From Hydrangea macrophylla (Eukaryota > Streptophyta > Magnoliopsida > Cornales > Hydrangeaceae): a stretch of 64,000 nucleotides of DNA. Positions 33,780 through 44,217 of the stretch are shown here, piece after piece. The stretch is from positions 10,381,501-10,445,500 of the forward strand of contig CM066990.1 of assembly GCA_033977485.1 (NCBI GenBank). The letters run 5' to 3'. The number at the start of each line of letters is the position of its first letter. The stretch's first letter is position 1. The notes under the pieces were generated by a model, which searched no databases, was not told the origin of the DNA, and saw nothing but the letters and a program-made list of their open reading frames with translations. A program made the position numbers and the translations under genes.

Positions 33780-34775
33780 ATGGCGGATGAGACGATCGTC
33801 AACGGCGAGGCCCTTGGTCGCGATGAGCTTTTCGTCGATTTCGACGACGACGATGACACCAATCAGAAGATTGCAGCAGCAGCAGCACTCCAACAAGAAA
33901 AGTCCGAAGACAGGTTCAACAAACTCAAGGAAGTCGTTGAAGTTCTGGAGAGAGAGAAGGCGGATATGAAGAGAGAGATTGAACAGTCGGAAGCGGACAA
34001 GAGGTCACTTGAGTCGATCGCAGCAAGGGCGGCCCAGCTCGAGACAGAGGTTTCGAGACTGCAACACGATCTCATCTCATCCACGTCCGAAGCTGAAGAT
34101 GCTAATTCCGAGATTTTGGAATTGAAGAGAGCCGTCGCTGATTTGAAAAAGAGCGATTCGGAGAAGGGGTCCAAGGTTGAGATTCTCGACAAGGAGAGAA
34201 ATTTGTTGCTTGAACGATTGGAGAGAGAAGCGGAGGTAACCAAGGACCTACAGAACAAAATTGAGACATTAGAAGAAGCAAAGGTGGTGTTGATTGCTGA
34301 GAAAGAAACTGAAATTCAGCAACTGAATAAGTGTATTGAAGAGATGGATTCATTGGGTGCGCACAAGGGTTTGGAGATTGAGAGGTTGAACAAGGAGAGA
34401 GAAGAGCTGGAGATTGTGAAGAACCAGACGGAAGCTCTTTTGAAGAAATCAGAGAGGAAGGTGAAGGAGATGGAAAAGAAGGTAGCTCAATTACAGTTGG
34501 AATTGGAAGCAGCAGAGAGGACTATCACTATGAGTAGTGGGTTGTTGAAGGAAAATACTTTGGCCATTGAAGGTGGTCTTAATGGCAATGGAGGGTATCA
34601 AGAAGATAGAGGAGGGGGAGGAGGAGGAGGTATAGTTGAAATTGAAAACGAAGACGAAGAAGACGGATTGATGGGTTTGAAGAAGGTTCTGCCGTGGCCT
34701 ATAGTGGCAGCATCTGCCGGAGCATTTACTGCCGTAGCTGTTGTTTACTACCTTCGCTATGGAAAACAAAGGTGA
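33780..34775 (+). CDS. PMD1/PMD2-like: Tail-anchored coiled-coil protein, peroxisomal and mitochondrial division factor-like
   Basis: The only intact plant gene in the window. It encodes 331 residues from ATG 33780 (MADETIVNGEALGRDELF), the first ATG after the leader intron. After an acidic N-terminus (FVDFDDDDD, residues 18-26), residues about 35-265 are almost pure heptad coiled coil rich in Glu, Lys and Leu. A Gly-rich and acidic linker follows, then a single hydrophobic segment near the end (PIVAASAGAFTAVAVVYYL) with a short basic tail RYGKQR. This is the architecture of Arabidopsis PMD1 and PMD2, tail-anchored proteins of peroxisomes and mitochondria that promote organelle division and morphogenesis independently of the FIS1/DRP3 machinery. 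Assignment rests on architecture and remembered similarity of both termini; PMD1 versus PMD2 cannot be decided. No stop, frameshift or coding intron. Not to be confused with the plant mobile domain, also abbreviated PMD. Confidence 0.82.
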   Translation: MADETIVNGEALGRDELFVDFDDDDDTNQKIAAAAALQQEKSEDRFNKLKEVVEVLEREKADMKREIEQSEADKRSLESIAARAAQLETEVSRLQHDLISSTSEAEDANSEILELKRAVADLKKSDSEKGSKVEILDKERNLLLERLEREAEVTKDLQNKIETLEEAKVVLIAEKETEIQQLNKCIEEMDSLGAHKGLEIERLNKEREELEIVKNQTEALLKKSERKVKEMEKKVAQLQLELEAAERTITMSSGLLKENTLAIEGGLNGNGGYQEDRGGGGGGGIVEIENEDEEDGLMGLKKVLPWPIVAASAGAFTAVAVVYYLRYGKQR

Positions 34776-37425
34776 AAGCTGAAGAAACTTGCAGCTTTAG
34801 TAGGATTTTATTTTAAGTCCTAGGGTGTGTTAATTTTTGTTAGCTACTATGCTTTTGTTTGGCTTTGACGTTGAGCCTTTCTTTCTTTTCTTTTCTCCTT
34901 TTTTTTTTTCCTCGAAAAATCTTGGCTTACCCTCAATTTTGAAGTGTTCTCTTGTTTGCTCCTATTACTTTCGAAGCCTTTTTTGTTTGGCATTATAAAT
35001 TTATAAGATATCCTTCCTGATTGTTTTCCCTTTTAATTTTGAATGGTTACATGTAGTATTGAACCTAATGAATATTGTTGTACGGGTTTGAAGCTCTGGT
35101 ATTGCACTTGTATACATCCACCTCAGGCTCGGTATATGATTGAATTGTGAACAATTTTAAGTTTATTTTTTTAGCATTTTTCCATTTTGTATGCTATCTT
35201 TTTTATTGGGATTGAATGTTCTAAATTTTTTGAAGCTCTTCTATTACACTCATCATTGTTCTTTTAGAAGATTTTTTTTTTTTTTTTTTAACAAAAATGG
35301 AAAATTATGGTGGTAATTGTACTAGGTGAGTCTTGTGCATTGTTGCCTTTTTGGGTTAATTATTTGGAATAGTGGATTAAAATTGGTGTTGAGATTTAGA
35401 TAGTCATTATCCCAGAATGTCTCTTTTCAAGGTTGATGATTCATCCCGTAGATTGGTTGAATTTCAGATGCTACAAATCTTGGGGAACAGTTGTTTTTAT
35501 GTGGTCTGCTTTTGGTCGTACATTAGAGGTGTTAGTAAGAAAAATGTATTCTTATCTTTCGCTAATTTTCCTGAATATCCTAAATTATTTTTGGACTTGG
35601 AATTGCGTGATGTTATCCTTTTGGAAGATTATATATATGGGCATACTAACTTACAGTCCGGTGTCCTTTCAGTGACGAAAAAACTCCTTTAGCAACGAAA
35701 TTTTTTGCCTTTAACAGCAAATTTTTTATTTTTCACCTTTAGCGATGGAAGTATTTAAAAAGAATTGTTGCTAAAAGCTTTTCCTGGCCGCTAAAAATGT
35801 TTATATTGATCGTTAAAAGTTAATCCTACAACCTTCATGTTGTAGGATAGCAGCTCCCATATATATATATATATATATATATCCACGAAAACATGATTCG
35901 AAATATATTTTGTTGCAATGAAGTCAATAATTCTTTCTTTTCTTTCTTTCCTCCGGGCAAGCTCGGAGTTCCCAAATATAACAGTAGTTCCCCCTCCGCA
36001 ATTAAGTTTTCTTGTGACCCTGTTTGGTGTCTTTGATTTGGGTAGTTGTTTGTTTTCTTGTTTTTTGCCTTGCCTAGCCTAGCTGAAAAGACAGGTGTGT
36101 TCTGATCTCATGTATATTATTAGTTCCTGAAAAATAGGACCAAGGAAATGTGGATGGAACATTGGGTGGCCTTCGAAGATAGAAGAATATTATACAGTGC
36201 TTGAGAAAGTTTCTTTGGTTATTATGACAGCCAGAGTTATGTATGCCTTGCCTTGGATGTTAATATGTTTCTGCAAGCCTGATGTGGTGGTGCAAAGTGT
36301 TTCTTCAGAGAATGTATTGAATCTGTTGACATCAAATGTGACTGGTTGGGATAATCCTGCACATTCACTTATTTCTTGCCCTGAATTTGATCACCCGATA
36401 TTTTTTTTGTAACCTGCTTGTTTGATTGTAATTACTGTTTCATTATGGTTTCCACTATCGGACAATTGGGAGGATACATTTTGACTGAATGTGCTAGCTA
36501 ATCTTGTGAATGGCTAAGTTTTGAATGGCTTACGAGTCTAGGAAAACCGATTTTGTGAAAATAGCTTTTATCAGGTGAAAAAATAAAAATAAAAATAAAA
36601 GAAAGAAAGAAAGATACGTAAAGTTCTAAATGACGTGGAAATCTCGTGACATATAACCTAAATACGAGTTCAGTTGAATTGAAGGCTTGTCAATTTGATT
36701 GTTGTGGAGATTAGTTATCGTGAACATGAGATTTCTAATTTGATAAAAATTGTCTAAATTGCTCAAATTGGCGGTCTAGATGATTGAATTTGGCCAAAAT
36801 GCACAGAAATATGGGGCAAACGCTCGAAGTTGTGGTCAGCACACCGTTTTTGTACTGGTTTCCCCAGATTATGCACTTATTTGACCCGTTTCATCATCGG
36901 ACCCAAAATCACCAAAAATTGAAGCACCAGTGCAGTACACTAACACCCAAGAACTCTTTCCTCTGGTCCAACCATTCCCATGAACTGTACTGGAATGCCC
37001 TCTACATCACATGTAGTTGGATTCAAACTGCTTAAGGGGAATGTTGGCCTCATGCTTCTTATGGATCTCCCCTTTATGTGAATGTTATCGAAACAATACC
37101 TATCACACACTCAAGTTTCTGTGAGGATAAATGGGATAAAGAGTTCATTGTAAGCATGCTTTCTTGGACGCAATCTTGATGGCACATGTCAAAAGAATGA
37201 GTGAGTACATAGTGCTGAAAAGGCAGTGTGGAGCGAGGAGCATCTTGTTCATTATCATCACTACAAATCATTCAACTATTTTGACATTTATAGTGTGCAT
37301 ATTTGGTCTACTGTTTAATGATAAACATTGTTGTTTCCATAGTTTTCTAAACTGTATCAAACCCGTCAATTCAATTGGTTTAGTTATTTTATTTTTTTGA
37401 AAAAGCGAGAGTAAAATTTCATTAA
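34776..37425. other. 3' flank of the coiled-coil gene and intergenic DNA
   Basis: The first 300-400 bp are T-rich and probably hold the 3' untranslated region; no clear AATAAA was identified. At 35670-35800 repeated TTTAGCAACGAAATTTT, CCTTTAGCGATGG and GCTAAAAGC motifs in both orientations look like the subterminal region of a decayed CACTA-type transposon. An AT microsatellite lies at 35861-35881. Short frames such as 36784-37035 show no domain. No further gene is supported. Confidence 0.5.
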
Positions 37426-38254
37426 CAGTCTGTTTGGTTTGCCAAAAACTAGAATAGAATTCATTTGCACTTCTATTTTGTGGAATTCTTGTGTTTGGTA
37501 TGACACAAAACAAGAAATGAATTCATTTTGAATTCTACCCAATTCTTGTTTTGGGATGTTTACAAATCCGACCAAAAATGGTCGGATTTGGCAAGAATTG
37601 ATTTGGTATCTTCACTTTTCCCAAACTGCCCCTACTGTTCATCGTCTTCTTCGTTCTGCGTCTTCTTCGTCGTTCGTCGTTCTTCTGGTCTTCCTCTTCT
37701 TCGTCGTTCTTCGTCTTCGTCTTTCTTCTTCTTCTTCTTCTTCTTCTTCTTCATCTGATCTCCTCTTCTTCTTCTTCGTTCGTCTTTCTTCTTCGTCTTC
37801 TTCGTCTGATCTCCTCTTCTTCTTCGTCGTTCGTCTTTCTTCTTCTTCTTCTTCTTCTTCTTCTTCTTCTTCTTCTTCATCTGATCTCCTCTTCTTCTTC
37901 TTTGTTCGTCTTTCTTCTTCGTCTTCTTCGTCTAATCTCCTCTTCTTCTTCGTCGTTCGTCTTTCTTCTTCTTCTTCTTCTTCTTCTTCTTCTTCTGATC
38001 TCCTCTTCTTCTTCTTCGTCTTCGTCTGGTTCTTCTTCGTCTCCCTCTGGTTCTTCTTAGTCTGGTTTGGTAAATTTGAAGCTCTGTTTGGGTATTTTAG
38101 TAAATAGCTATATTTCCTTTCAATTCTATTATTTTCCTTTCTGTTTAAACCAAACAGGAGAATTGGAATTGCAAATCAATTCTATTCTTTTCTTTTCTAT
38201 TCTGTTCTGTTCAATTCAATTCAATTCTATTTTACAATCATACCAAACGGACTG
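37426..38254. mobile_element. Small TIR element, copy 2 (MITE-like)
   Basis: An 829-bp unit bounded by CAGTCTGTTTGGTTTGCC and TACCAAACGGACTG, flanked by TAA and TGA. Its right end, read in reverse, matches the left end of copy 1 (GTTTGGTATGATTATAAAATAG versus a close variant), so it is inverted relative to copy 1. Most of the interior is a CTT/CGTCTT array. Confidence 0.6.
37635..38060. repeat. CTT-rich compound microsatellite inside TIR element copy 2
   Basis: Runs of CTT up to about 12 units alternate with CGTCTTCGTCTGATCTCCT blocks that recur four times, so a longer period is superimposed. It reads as Ser/Phe/Leu-rich frames with no coding meaning. The equivalent in copy 1 is a short GAA run. 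Confidence 0.85.
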
Positions 38255-38257
38255 TGA

Positions 38258-38746
38258 AAGCATATTCTAAAAAGATTGAGTACAAGCATTCATAATAAAT
38301 AAGAGGGAAAATCTAGCATACACCCTTTCAAAAAGGGGTTGATGTCAACCCCACAACTTGTGCCTCACAATCAACCACATCACCAAAATCATTAATATAT
38401 ATATATATATATATATTAAATTTGATTATGAGAAATGTGGTTCAGTTATGAGAAATGTGGCTATGTTGCTATGAGAAATGTGGTTCATGTTATAAGTGGT
38501 AGACATCCACCCCTTTCCTATGGGGTTGTATTGTAGTCTGACCCTAAATAATAAACTACATGAACAATAAGCAAAACAAACTTCTAAGCCATACTGCAAA
38601 TCTCTCCAATCCCCGATGAAACTGTCTGTGGTGTAGCTCGAGACAGAGCTGGCTGAAGGAGAAAGTTGTCAAACTGATCCACAACAAAAATCGCCTGAAA
38701 TCTCAACATGACCGCGAAAAGAGAACCCAACACCCCCCCTCCCCCC

Positions 38747-38798
<52 letters not shown>

Positions 38799-39085
38799 AG
38801 ATCTGATGAAAAGACGATGGATCTAATAGAGACAACGTCGGATCTGAATTAGTAATCATAGATCTGAAAGGACAACATTGATCTAGAGTGGAAACCCAAA
38901 CGAAACAAAACAAAACAAAAAAACCCGCAAAGAGAGGGACAAAACCTCCTAAAGAAGGTAACACCCCGTATTTTTCTGATATAAATATTCATTTTAAAAG
39001 AAATGTTAATGAGGCAACCTAAATTTTTATGTGTTAGTAACTGGCTGTGTGCATTTATATTTTTATGGTTATTTATTTATCTTTG
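38258..39085. other. Intergenic DNA left of element D
   Basis: It contains a TA microsatellite (38396-38415), three copies of ATGAGAAATGTGG (38427-38485) and an abrupt homopolymer junction, C27 at 38741-38767 followed by A29. The sequence AACACCCCGTATTTTT at 38960 resembles the start of a Ty3/gypsy LTR and may be a remnant cut by element D. No gene. Confidence 0.5.
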
Positions 39086-39715
39086 TGATGATGCCGAAAA
39101 TTGGTAAGCAAGATTTATGCAAGAAGACAGCAAAGAAAAGTTTGCGTGTGGTTCGGCCCTGTTAACGAGATGACCTACGTCCACGTGTGCGTCTAAGCGC
39201 TTCTCACTAGCAGATCACCGGCGGGCCTGGTGAGCCGACAAAGATGGGCGACACTACCAGTAATACCGGCCGGGTGTATGCGTGTAAGTGGTGAGTTCTC
39301 TAGCCAGTAAGTATCTGTTTAGAGAAGTAGATTTTTTCGGGTCCCTCTAAGGAGGATAGGTGGGCTCTTTTATAGATGCAAGAGTCCACCTTTACATGGT
39401 AAGTTTACTAGATTAGGAAGCCTAATCTAATCGCAATAGATTTGCACAATGTTAGGAGAGTTTCCTAAGTGGTTTAGGCAAACACTGATTCTTTCTTGAT
39501 AGAGTCCTGGCCGTATAAGGAAACTATGAGAGATGCCATATACTCCGCGCCTACCGGGGAGTCACTGCGCCTCGTTCCCGAGCTGCCGAGTATCCCAGAC
39601 GGTTATAGCCGAACACCTCAGAAATGTGGGCTCCATGCTCCCGCTCCGGACTAACCGGGCTATCCGCTGATCACGTGGCGGTGGGATAGTTACAGAATAT
39701 TTCTGGACGTATCAG
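39086..39715 (-). repeat. 3' LTR of element D
   Basis: On the minus strand it starts TGATACGTCC at 39715, directly after the polypurine tract, and is inferred to end CGGCATCATCA at 39086. A minus-strand TATAAAAG at 39374-39367 supports the orientation. The end at 39086 is inferred from the CA terminus and typical size (630 bp), as the other LTR is outside the window. Confidence 0.65.
39367..39374 (-). promoter_or_regulatory. TATA box of the element D LTR
   Basis: TATAAAAG on the minus strand followed by AGCCCACC, at a sensible place in the LTR. Confidence 0.55.
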
Positions 39716-39731
39716 CTGCCCCCCATTTTCA
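39716..39731 (-). promoter_or_regulatory. Polypurine tract of element D
   Basis: Minus-strand AAAATGGGGGGCAGC abuts the LTR start TGATACG. Confidence 0.65.
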
Positions 39732-40020
39732 AAGTTCAGAGGACGCCTTGCCAGATGAAATTTGGAAATTAAGAATGTCTTCCAGATACTGACCGGGAAA
39801 GGACTGGGACCCCCATCGAAACCGGGCCGGTTTGTAATGACTCGTCGGTATATCAACCGAGCGGTGGCCCTGCAGGACCGGGACCCCGTCGCCACGTGTC
39901 CACTAGTTACAGGTCTGGTTCAGATCCAAAGTTGCCAGTTTAGAAGTAACCGAATCGTCCAGGTGGCAACCGAACCATCACGTCGTGCATTCAATGCTCA
40001 CGCTTTTTGAGACGACGCCT

Positions 40021-40107
40021 CACGTGCCCGAAACGACAATTTCGGCGGGAGAGCATGTCAGCCATCCGATCAAATTTGATCCTAACCATTCGCGACACTT
40101 ATATAAG
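40021..40107 (+). promoter_or_regulatory. Promoter of D antisense cassette 1 (G-box and TATA)
   Basis: CACGTG at 40021-40026 and TATATAAG at 40100-40107, 116 bp before the ATG. The TATA starts 74 bp after the G-box ends, exactly as in cassette 2. Flanking sequence is also related between the two cassettes. Confidence 0.6.
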
Positions 40108-40222
40108 GAGCACCTGTTCAACCTGCTTCTCACTGCAAATCGTCAATTAAATTGCTCGAGCAAAATACTTCGAGTTCCTTCTTCTCCGCTATTCTTGTTC
40201 TTCAAGCTTTCATTCCTATCGA

Positions 40223-41308
40223 ATGGCTTCTCATATTGATCTGTTGTCTGATGAAGGGCTTAGGGCCTTCCGAGAGGACTGCCAAATTCCAGATGACGTT
40301 GTAGTCCGCCCGTATATTGAGGGGGAGGAAGTAACCTTTCCCTTCGTCCTCATCAGCAGCTATTTGCTACTCATCGTGGGACTACGCTTCCCCCTCCCGG
40401 TCTCCTTCTGTGACCTGCTTCAGGGGTTGTACATTACGCTCCACAAGTGCCGCCCAAATGTCGCTCGCCTCCTTTGGGGGGTATCAGTATTGAATGAGCG
40501 GCTTAGGTTGTTCCTTCATTCTGTCGACGTCGTCAGGTGTTACATCCTGGGCGTCGACCACGGAGGCCCTTACTTCCGCCCCAGAACAGAGGGAAGGGAC
40601 CTTGTCCAAGGTCTGGACTTCCCAAACAAGAACTGGCAGCGGTACCCTTAGGTTGTGGTCGCCGGCAACTGGCTGGAGGATGCCGCTCTCTGCCCTCCTG
40701 CAGCCTTTGATCCCGACCTCTGCAAACAGACTTTTGCTGCCTCCCGCGGTGTTGCCCCTACCGCTGATGACACGGAGGCAATAGACCGAGCTATCGAGGC
40801 CGGCCTGTCGTTCTCTGATTTGGTCGGGGGACTTGCGGAGGGAGCGGGCGCCGGACCTTCCTCTGTGGCTCCTGCCCCCGCGGCTTCTGGGTCGCGCCGC
40901 TATACCCGTTCCATGGCTACCGGCCCGCGTGCCACCGGCAGGGCAGGCCCATCCGAGGGGCCGGTAACTCTGTCCACCAGCAGTGATTCCGCCTCATCTG
41001 AGGACGCAAGCCCGCCACCTGGACCGTCCAGGAAGGGAAAAGAAAAAGAAGTTGGTGAGGGGTCTCCACCTCCACCAAAGAAAAGTCGGGTGGACCCCCC
41101 GGTCGTGCCTAGCTCTTGGACCGGCCTTTCCCTCGCTAACCTGGAGGGTCATCTCCAGGAGGTGGAAAAGATAGGCGAGGAGCTGCAGATGGATTCCGCC
41201 TTGCGAGGGGTGGACTTCCATGCCCTGGAGCTCACCGTAGAGGGGCTGGTGGCGAGGGTGACGGCTCTGGAGGAGGAGGTCAAGGCTCTGAAGGACAAAG
41301 GGACTTGA
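40223..41308 (+). pseudogene. D antisense gene 1 (putative gypsy-type transposon domain, PF04195-like)
   Basis: ATG 40223 opens a 361-codon frame with a single in-frame TAG at 40649-40651. The N-terminus reads LLSDEGLRAFREDCQIPDDV, then GLRFPLPVSFCDLLQG and FPNKNWQRYP, followed by a Ser/Pro-rich, Lys-rich (nuclear-signal-like KGKEKE, PPKKSR) linker and a C-terminal coiled coil ending EEEVKALKDKGT. This is the layout of the proteins annotated as putative gypsy-type transposon or transposase 28 in plants: a domain plus coiled coil of unknown function. No intron is needed. It lies antisense to D between pol and 3' LTR. AATAAA at 41417-41422 could serve as polyadenylation signal. Confidence 0.7.
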
Positions 41309-41640
41309 AGGCCTCTCCCTTCTTTCTCCTTTTTTTTTTTCTTCCTTTCTTTTTTTTTTAAACCGGGAAGGCTATTATAAATGCCCCCGCGCTTTGTATA
41401 GTTCACATTCCATAGCAATAAAATGGTCCTCGAGGCCACCTCTTTATCTCACTATGCTTCTTTAACTGTTTACTGACTCTACGCTACACTGGGCAGCTAA
41501 TGCCCGGCCGGTATAGGAATGTGCCCGGGTTGCGGCAACCTGGGCCCGGACCACCACCGCTCTATACCAACCAATCGTTAGCCAAGTCAGGACCTAACTA
41601 TGGTGATATGATTGTAACCAAACCGATTGCGGGCTGACTG
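41309..41640 (+). other. 3' end of cassette 1 and intercassette spacer
   Basis: A T-rich tract is followed by a segment with GGCTATTATAAATGCCCCC and GCTTTGTATAGTT. It is related to the segment after cassette 2 (44281-44350, GGCCACTACAACTGCCCCCC and GCTTTGTACATTTG). So the 3' ends of the two cassettes are homologous too. No other gene. Confidence 0.6.
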
Positions 41641-41688
41641 AACCGTCGCGTCACGCAATTAATGCGCGCGCCTTTTGAGGCGACTCTT

Positions 41689-41775
41689 CACGTGACCGAA
41701 CTGACAGTTTGGACGGGAAATCTCCTGGACCGCTGGATCCGCTCTGATCTTGGCCGTTCAAGGGCTTTATATAAG
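41689..41775 (+). promoter_or_regulatory. Promoter of D antisense cassette 2 (G-box and TATA)
   Basis: CACGTG at 41689-41694 and TATATAAG at 41768-41775, with the same internal spacing as cassette 1. The ATG used here is farther away (42141), and the leader may contain an intron (GTTAGT donor at 42046). Confidence 0.6.
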
Positions 41776-42140
41776 GAGTAGTTGCCTCATTCCTGGCATC
41801 CCTTATCTTCTACTTTTTGCTTCCTTTTTCCCTTCCCCCTGTCCTTTTTTTTTCACTTCGGAGTGAGGCTGGAGGGAACGAATCTGGTGAGGTTTGAGCG
41901 GGAGTGGGATTTCTTCCTCCTTAGATTTTGTGCGTTCTTTGAGTCGGGTGGAACTTTAACTCATCTGAACCGAGCGGGTGGTCCTTGCGCTGTCTTGGGA
42001 GAGTGTTACTTGGTGCTGAGGAGTGCCTACTCATTACCATTCAGGTTAGTAACTCTGCCCCCCTGTATATCAGGCTTGGGGTTCCCGATCCATACGCAGG
42101 TCGTAGTTTGCGTCCGCCCCTTTCCGTCGGAGTTCCAGAG

Positions 42141-44217
42141 ATGGAACACTCCGGCTTCAACTCTGCGTCGATATCGGAGAGTGAACAGTATCAGTCAGGA
42201 TCCCCCCGTGCCAGTCAGGACCGGCTTTCTGAGTCCCTGACCGATCGTTAAAGCGGGGACAGTGAGTCTACTCAGGAGGCCCCTGTTGCCTCTGTCTCGA
42301 GGGGTTCGGGCGATGAGTTGCCCAGGGGAACTGATCGTATAGTTTTTGCCTGTGAGTCCACCCTTTCTTCGTTGCGTTCCCAAGACCTTCTCCGGATCAG
42401 AGAGAGGTACTCTCTTCCTGACGGTTGCGCCCTAGCCGTAAATCCCGGCGGCGCGCACCTTTATCAGCTCGTCACCTTGTTTGAAGATGCCATGATGGCG
42501 GGCCTCCGACTGCCCCTCCACCGCGTCGCCCGGGATGTGCTGATCTATCTCGATATCGCTCCCGGGCAATTGGCCCCCAACGGATGGAGATTCCTGATGG
42601 GGTGTATATCGTTGTGGCCTCAGGTGTTCGGGTACGAGCTTACCCTCCACGAGTTTCTTTGGGCCCACCGACCATTCCCTGTGCACCAAGAAGTGGGGTT
42701 TTTCTCATTTACTGCCCTTCCGGGCATGAAAATTATTGACAGATGCCCTAGCAACAACAAGGGGTGGAAGGGCAAGTTCTTCCAAGTGTCCACCCTTCGC
42801 CTTTGTGACATGGCCCCAGGGACCCAGCTGAGGACATCCTGGGCTGGGGAGTTGAGGGGTAAGACCACCCTTTCGTGTTCGTCCGTTCTTTCGGTTTTTA
42901 GGAACGCAATGGCTTGCTAACTGAATTCATTTCTCTGTGCACAGCTGGCTCGACAGAACCTCCCGAAATCTCCGAACAGTGCCAGGCCAGGATCTGGAAG
43001 CTAGTAGAGTTGCCCACTAGTGTTTGGAACGTATTATCCCTGACAGGGGACTTTGTTGAGACCTATTCCCCTGAGGAGCCCGTTCCAGCCCCCAGCTTTT
43101 CGCCCATCATTCCTGGTGCGTATCCTGGCTACATTATGCATTAACCATTCATTTTTTCTTTTCTTGCACTTCTGACCGTGCGACCTTGGTTTCTGCAGAA
43201 ATGGCCCCCAAGCGCAATTTGAACCAGCTGTTGGAGAGACAAGCTGCCGACGCTGCCACTACTGCCACTCGGGCAGCAATCGCCCAAGGAAAGAGGCCAG
43301 CCGCCGAGGCCCTGGGCGGCGAGCGCCCGCTCAGGCGTATTCGCCACGGGACGACTAACCGTCCCGATCCTGTGGGGACGTCGGCTCCCCATAGGCCGGC
43401 TGTTGACGAGCCCGTGCCCAGGGCTAATATTCCGTCAGGTCTGCCCCTGGGCGGGCCTGATGAGGTCCGGGAAAGGCTGAAATCCGTCCTTATCCCAAGC
43501 CAGGTGGAAGCATGCGCCGGGCTATCTCCCCAAGGCTTTCAAGGGTGGCTGTATAGCATATCCCACCTGGTAAGTATTCTGTCCCCCTTCAAACATTGGC
43601 CTGCTCCCCTTTTTACTTTCCTAACTGACTTTCATCCTCTTGCCATAGGTTGGCTGCATGGCCGCGGGATCCGAGTCTGTCCTGTCCTCTCTGACCGAGA
43701 AAGTCGGCACTGCCGAAGCCGCCCTTTCAAAGGAGCGGAAAGAGCTGCAAGTAGCTAAAGCACCTTGGCCGTCGAGACGAGCAAGACGAAGTCATTGGCC
43801 TTGAGCTTGGGTGCGGTTCAGGTGGACCTGGCAGCGGCTTTGGCCGAACTGGAGGCTTCTCGGGCCCTCACCGCGGCAGCTGAAGCCCGGGCGAAGGCGG
43901 CGACCGAGACACCAGCTGCAGGGGACTTGGAGGGCGCGTTTGATGACGGCTTCTTCCAAGGCTATGATGATCTGAAGCGGCGGGTAGCCCGGGATCACCC
44001 CGAATGGGTCCTTTCGGCCTACGAGGGGATTGACTCGGATTACTGGGATGTCGGTGAAGATCCCATAGCTGGTGATGCACCTGCGGTTGGAGAAGGCCCT
44101 GTGGCCATTGCTGAAGCAACAGAACTCGCCCCGGACGGGGACATGGGGGACGAAGGACTTGCCGCGCCAAGGGAGCAGACCGGAGAGACCGAGGATGTGG
44201 TCAATGTGGAAGACTGA
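42141..44217 (+). pseudogene. D antisense gene 2: spliced, putative gypsy-type transposon domain (PF04195-like)
   Basis: Four exons are supported: 42141-42858, 42945-43115, 43199-43569 and 43649-44217. All introns are GT...AG, and the frame is kept across phases 1, 1 and 0. The product starts MEHSGFNSASISESEQYQ. The conserved core is RERYSLPDGCALAVNPG, AGLRLPLHRVARDVLIYLDI, GQLAPNGWRFLMGCISLW and NKGWKGKFFQVSTL. A Lys/Arg-rich segment (MAPKRNLNQLLERQ) and a long Ala/Glu coiled coil follow, ending in an acidic tail. A TAA at 42249-42251 and a one-base frameshift near 43758 disable it. Core and coiled-coil layout match antisense gene 1, so the two are diverged duplicates. Function unknown. Confidence 0.75.

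Noticed and set aside
35417..35692. Two overlapping small frames downstream of the coiled-coil gene
   Set aside because: AT-rich, overlapping in two frames, no domain and running into CACTA-like repeats.
37556..38107. Ser/Phe/Leu-rich 183-codon frame
   Set aside because: It is the translation of a CTT/CGTCTT microsatellite inside a TIR element; the opposite strand gives Lys/Arg-rich frames equally open.
41782..42251. Frame at 41782-42240 as the first exon of antisense gene 2
   Set aside because: It lies in a different frame from the conserved domain and has no similarity to the N-terminus of cassette 1; the 42141 frame joins the domain directly despite a TAA.
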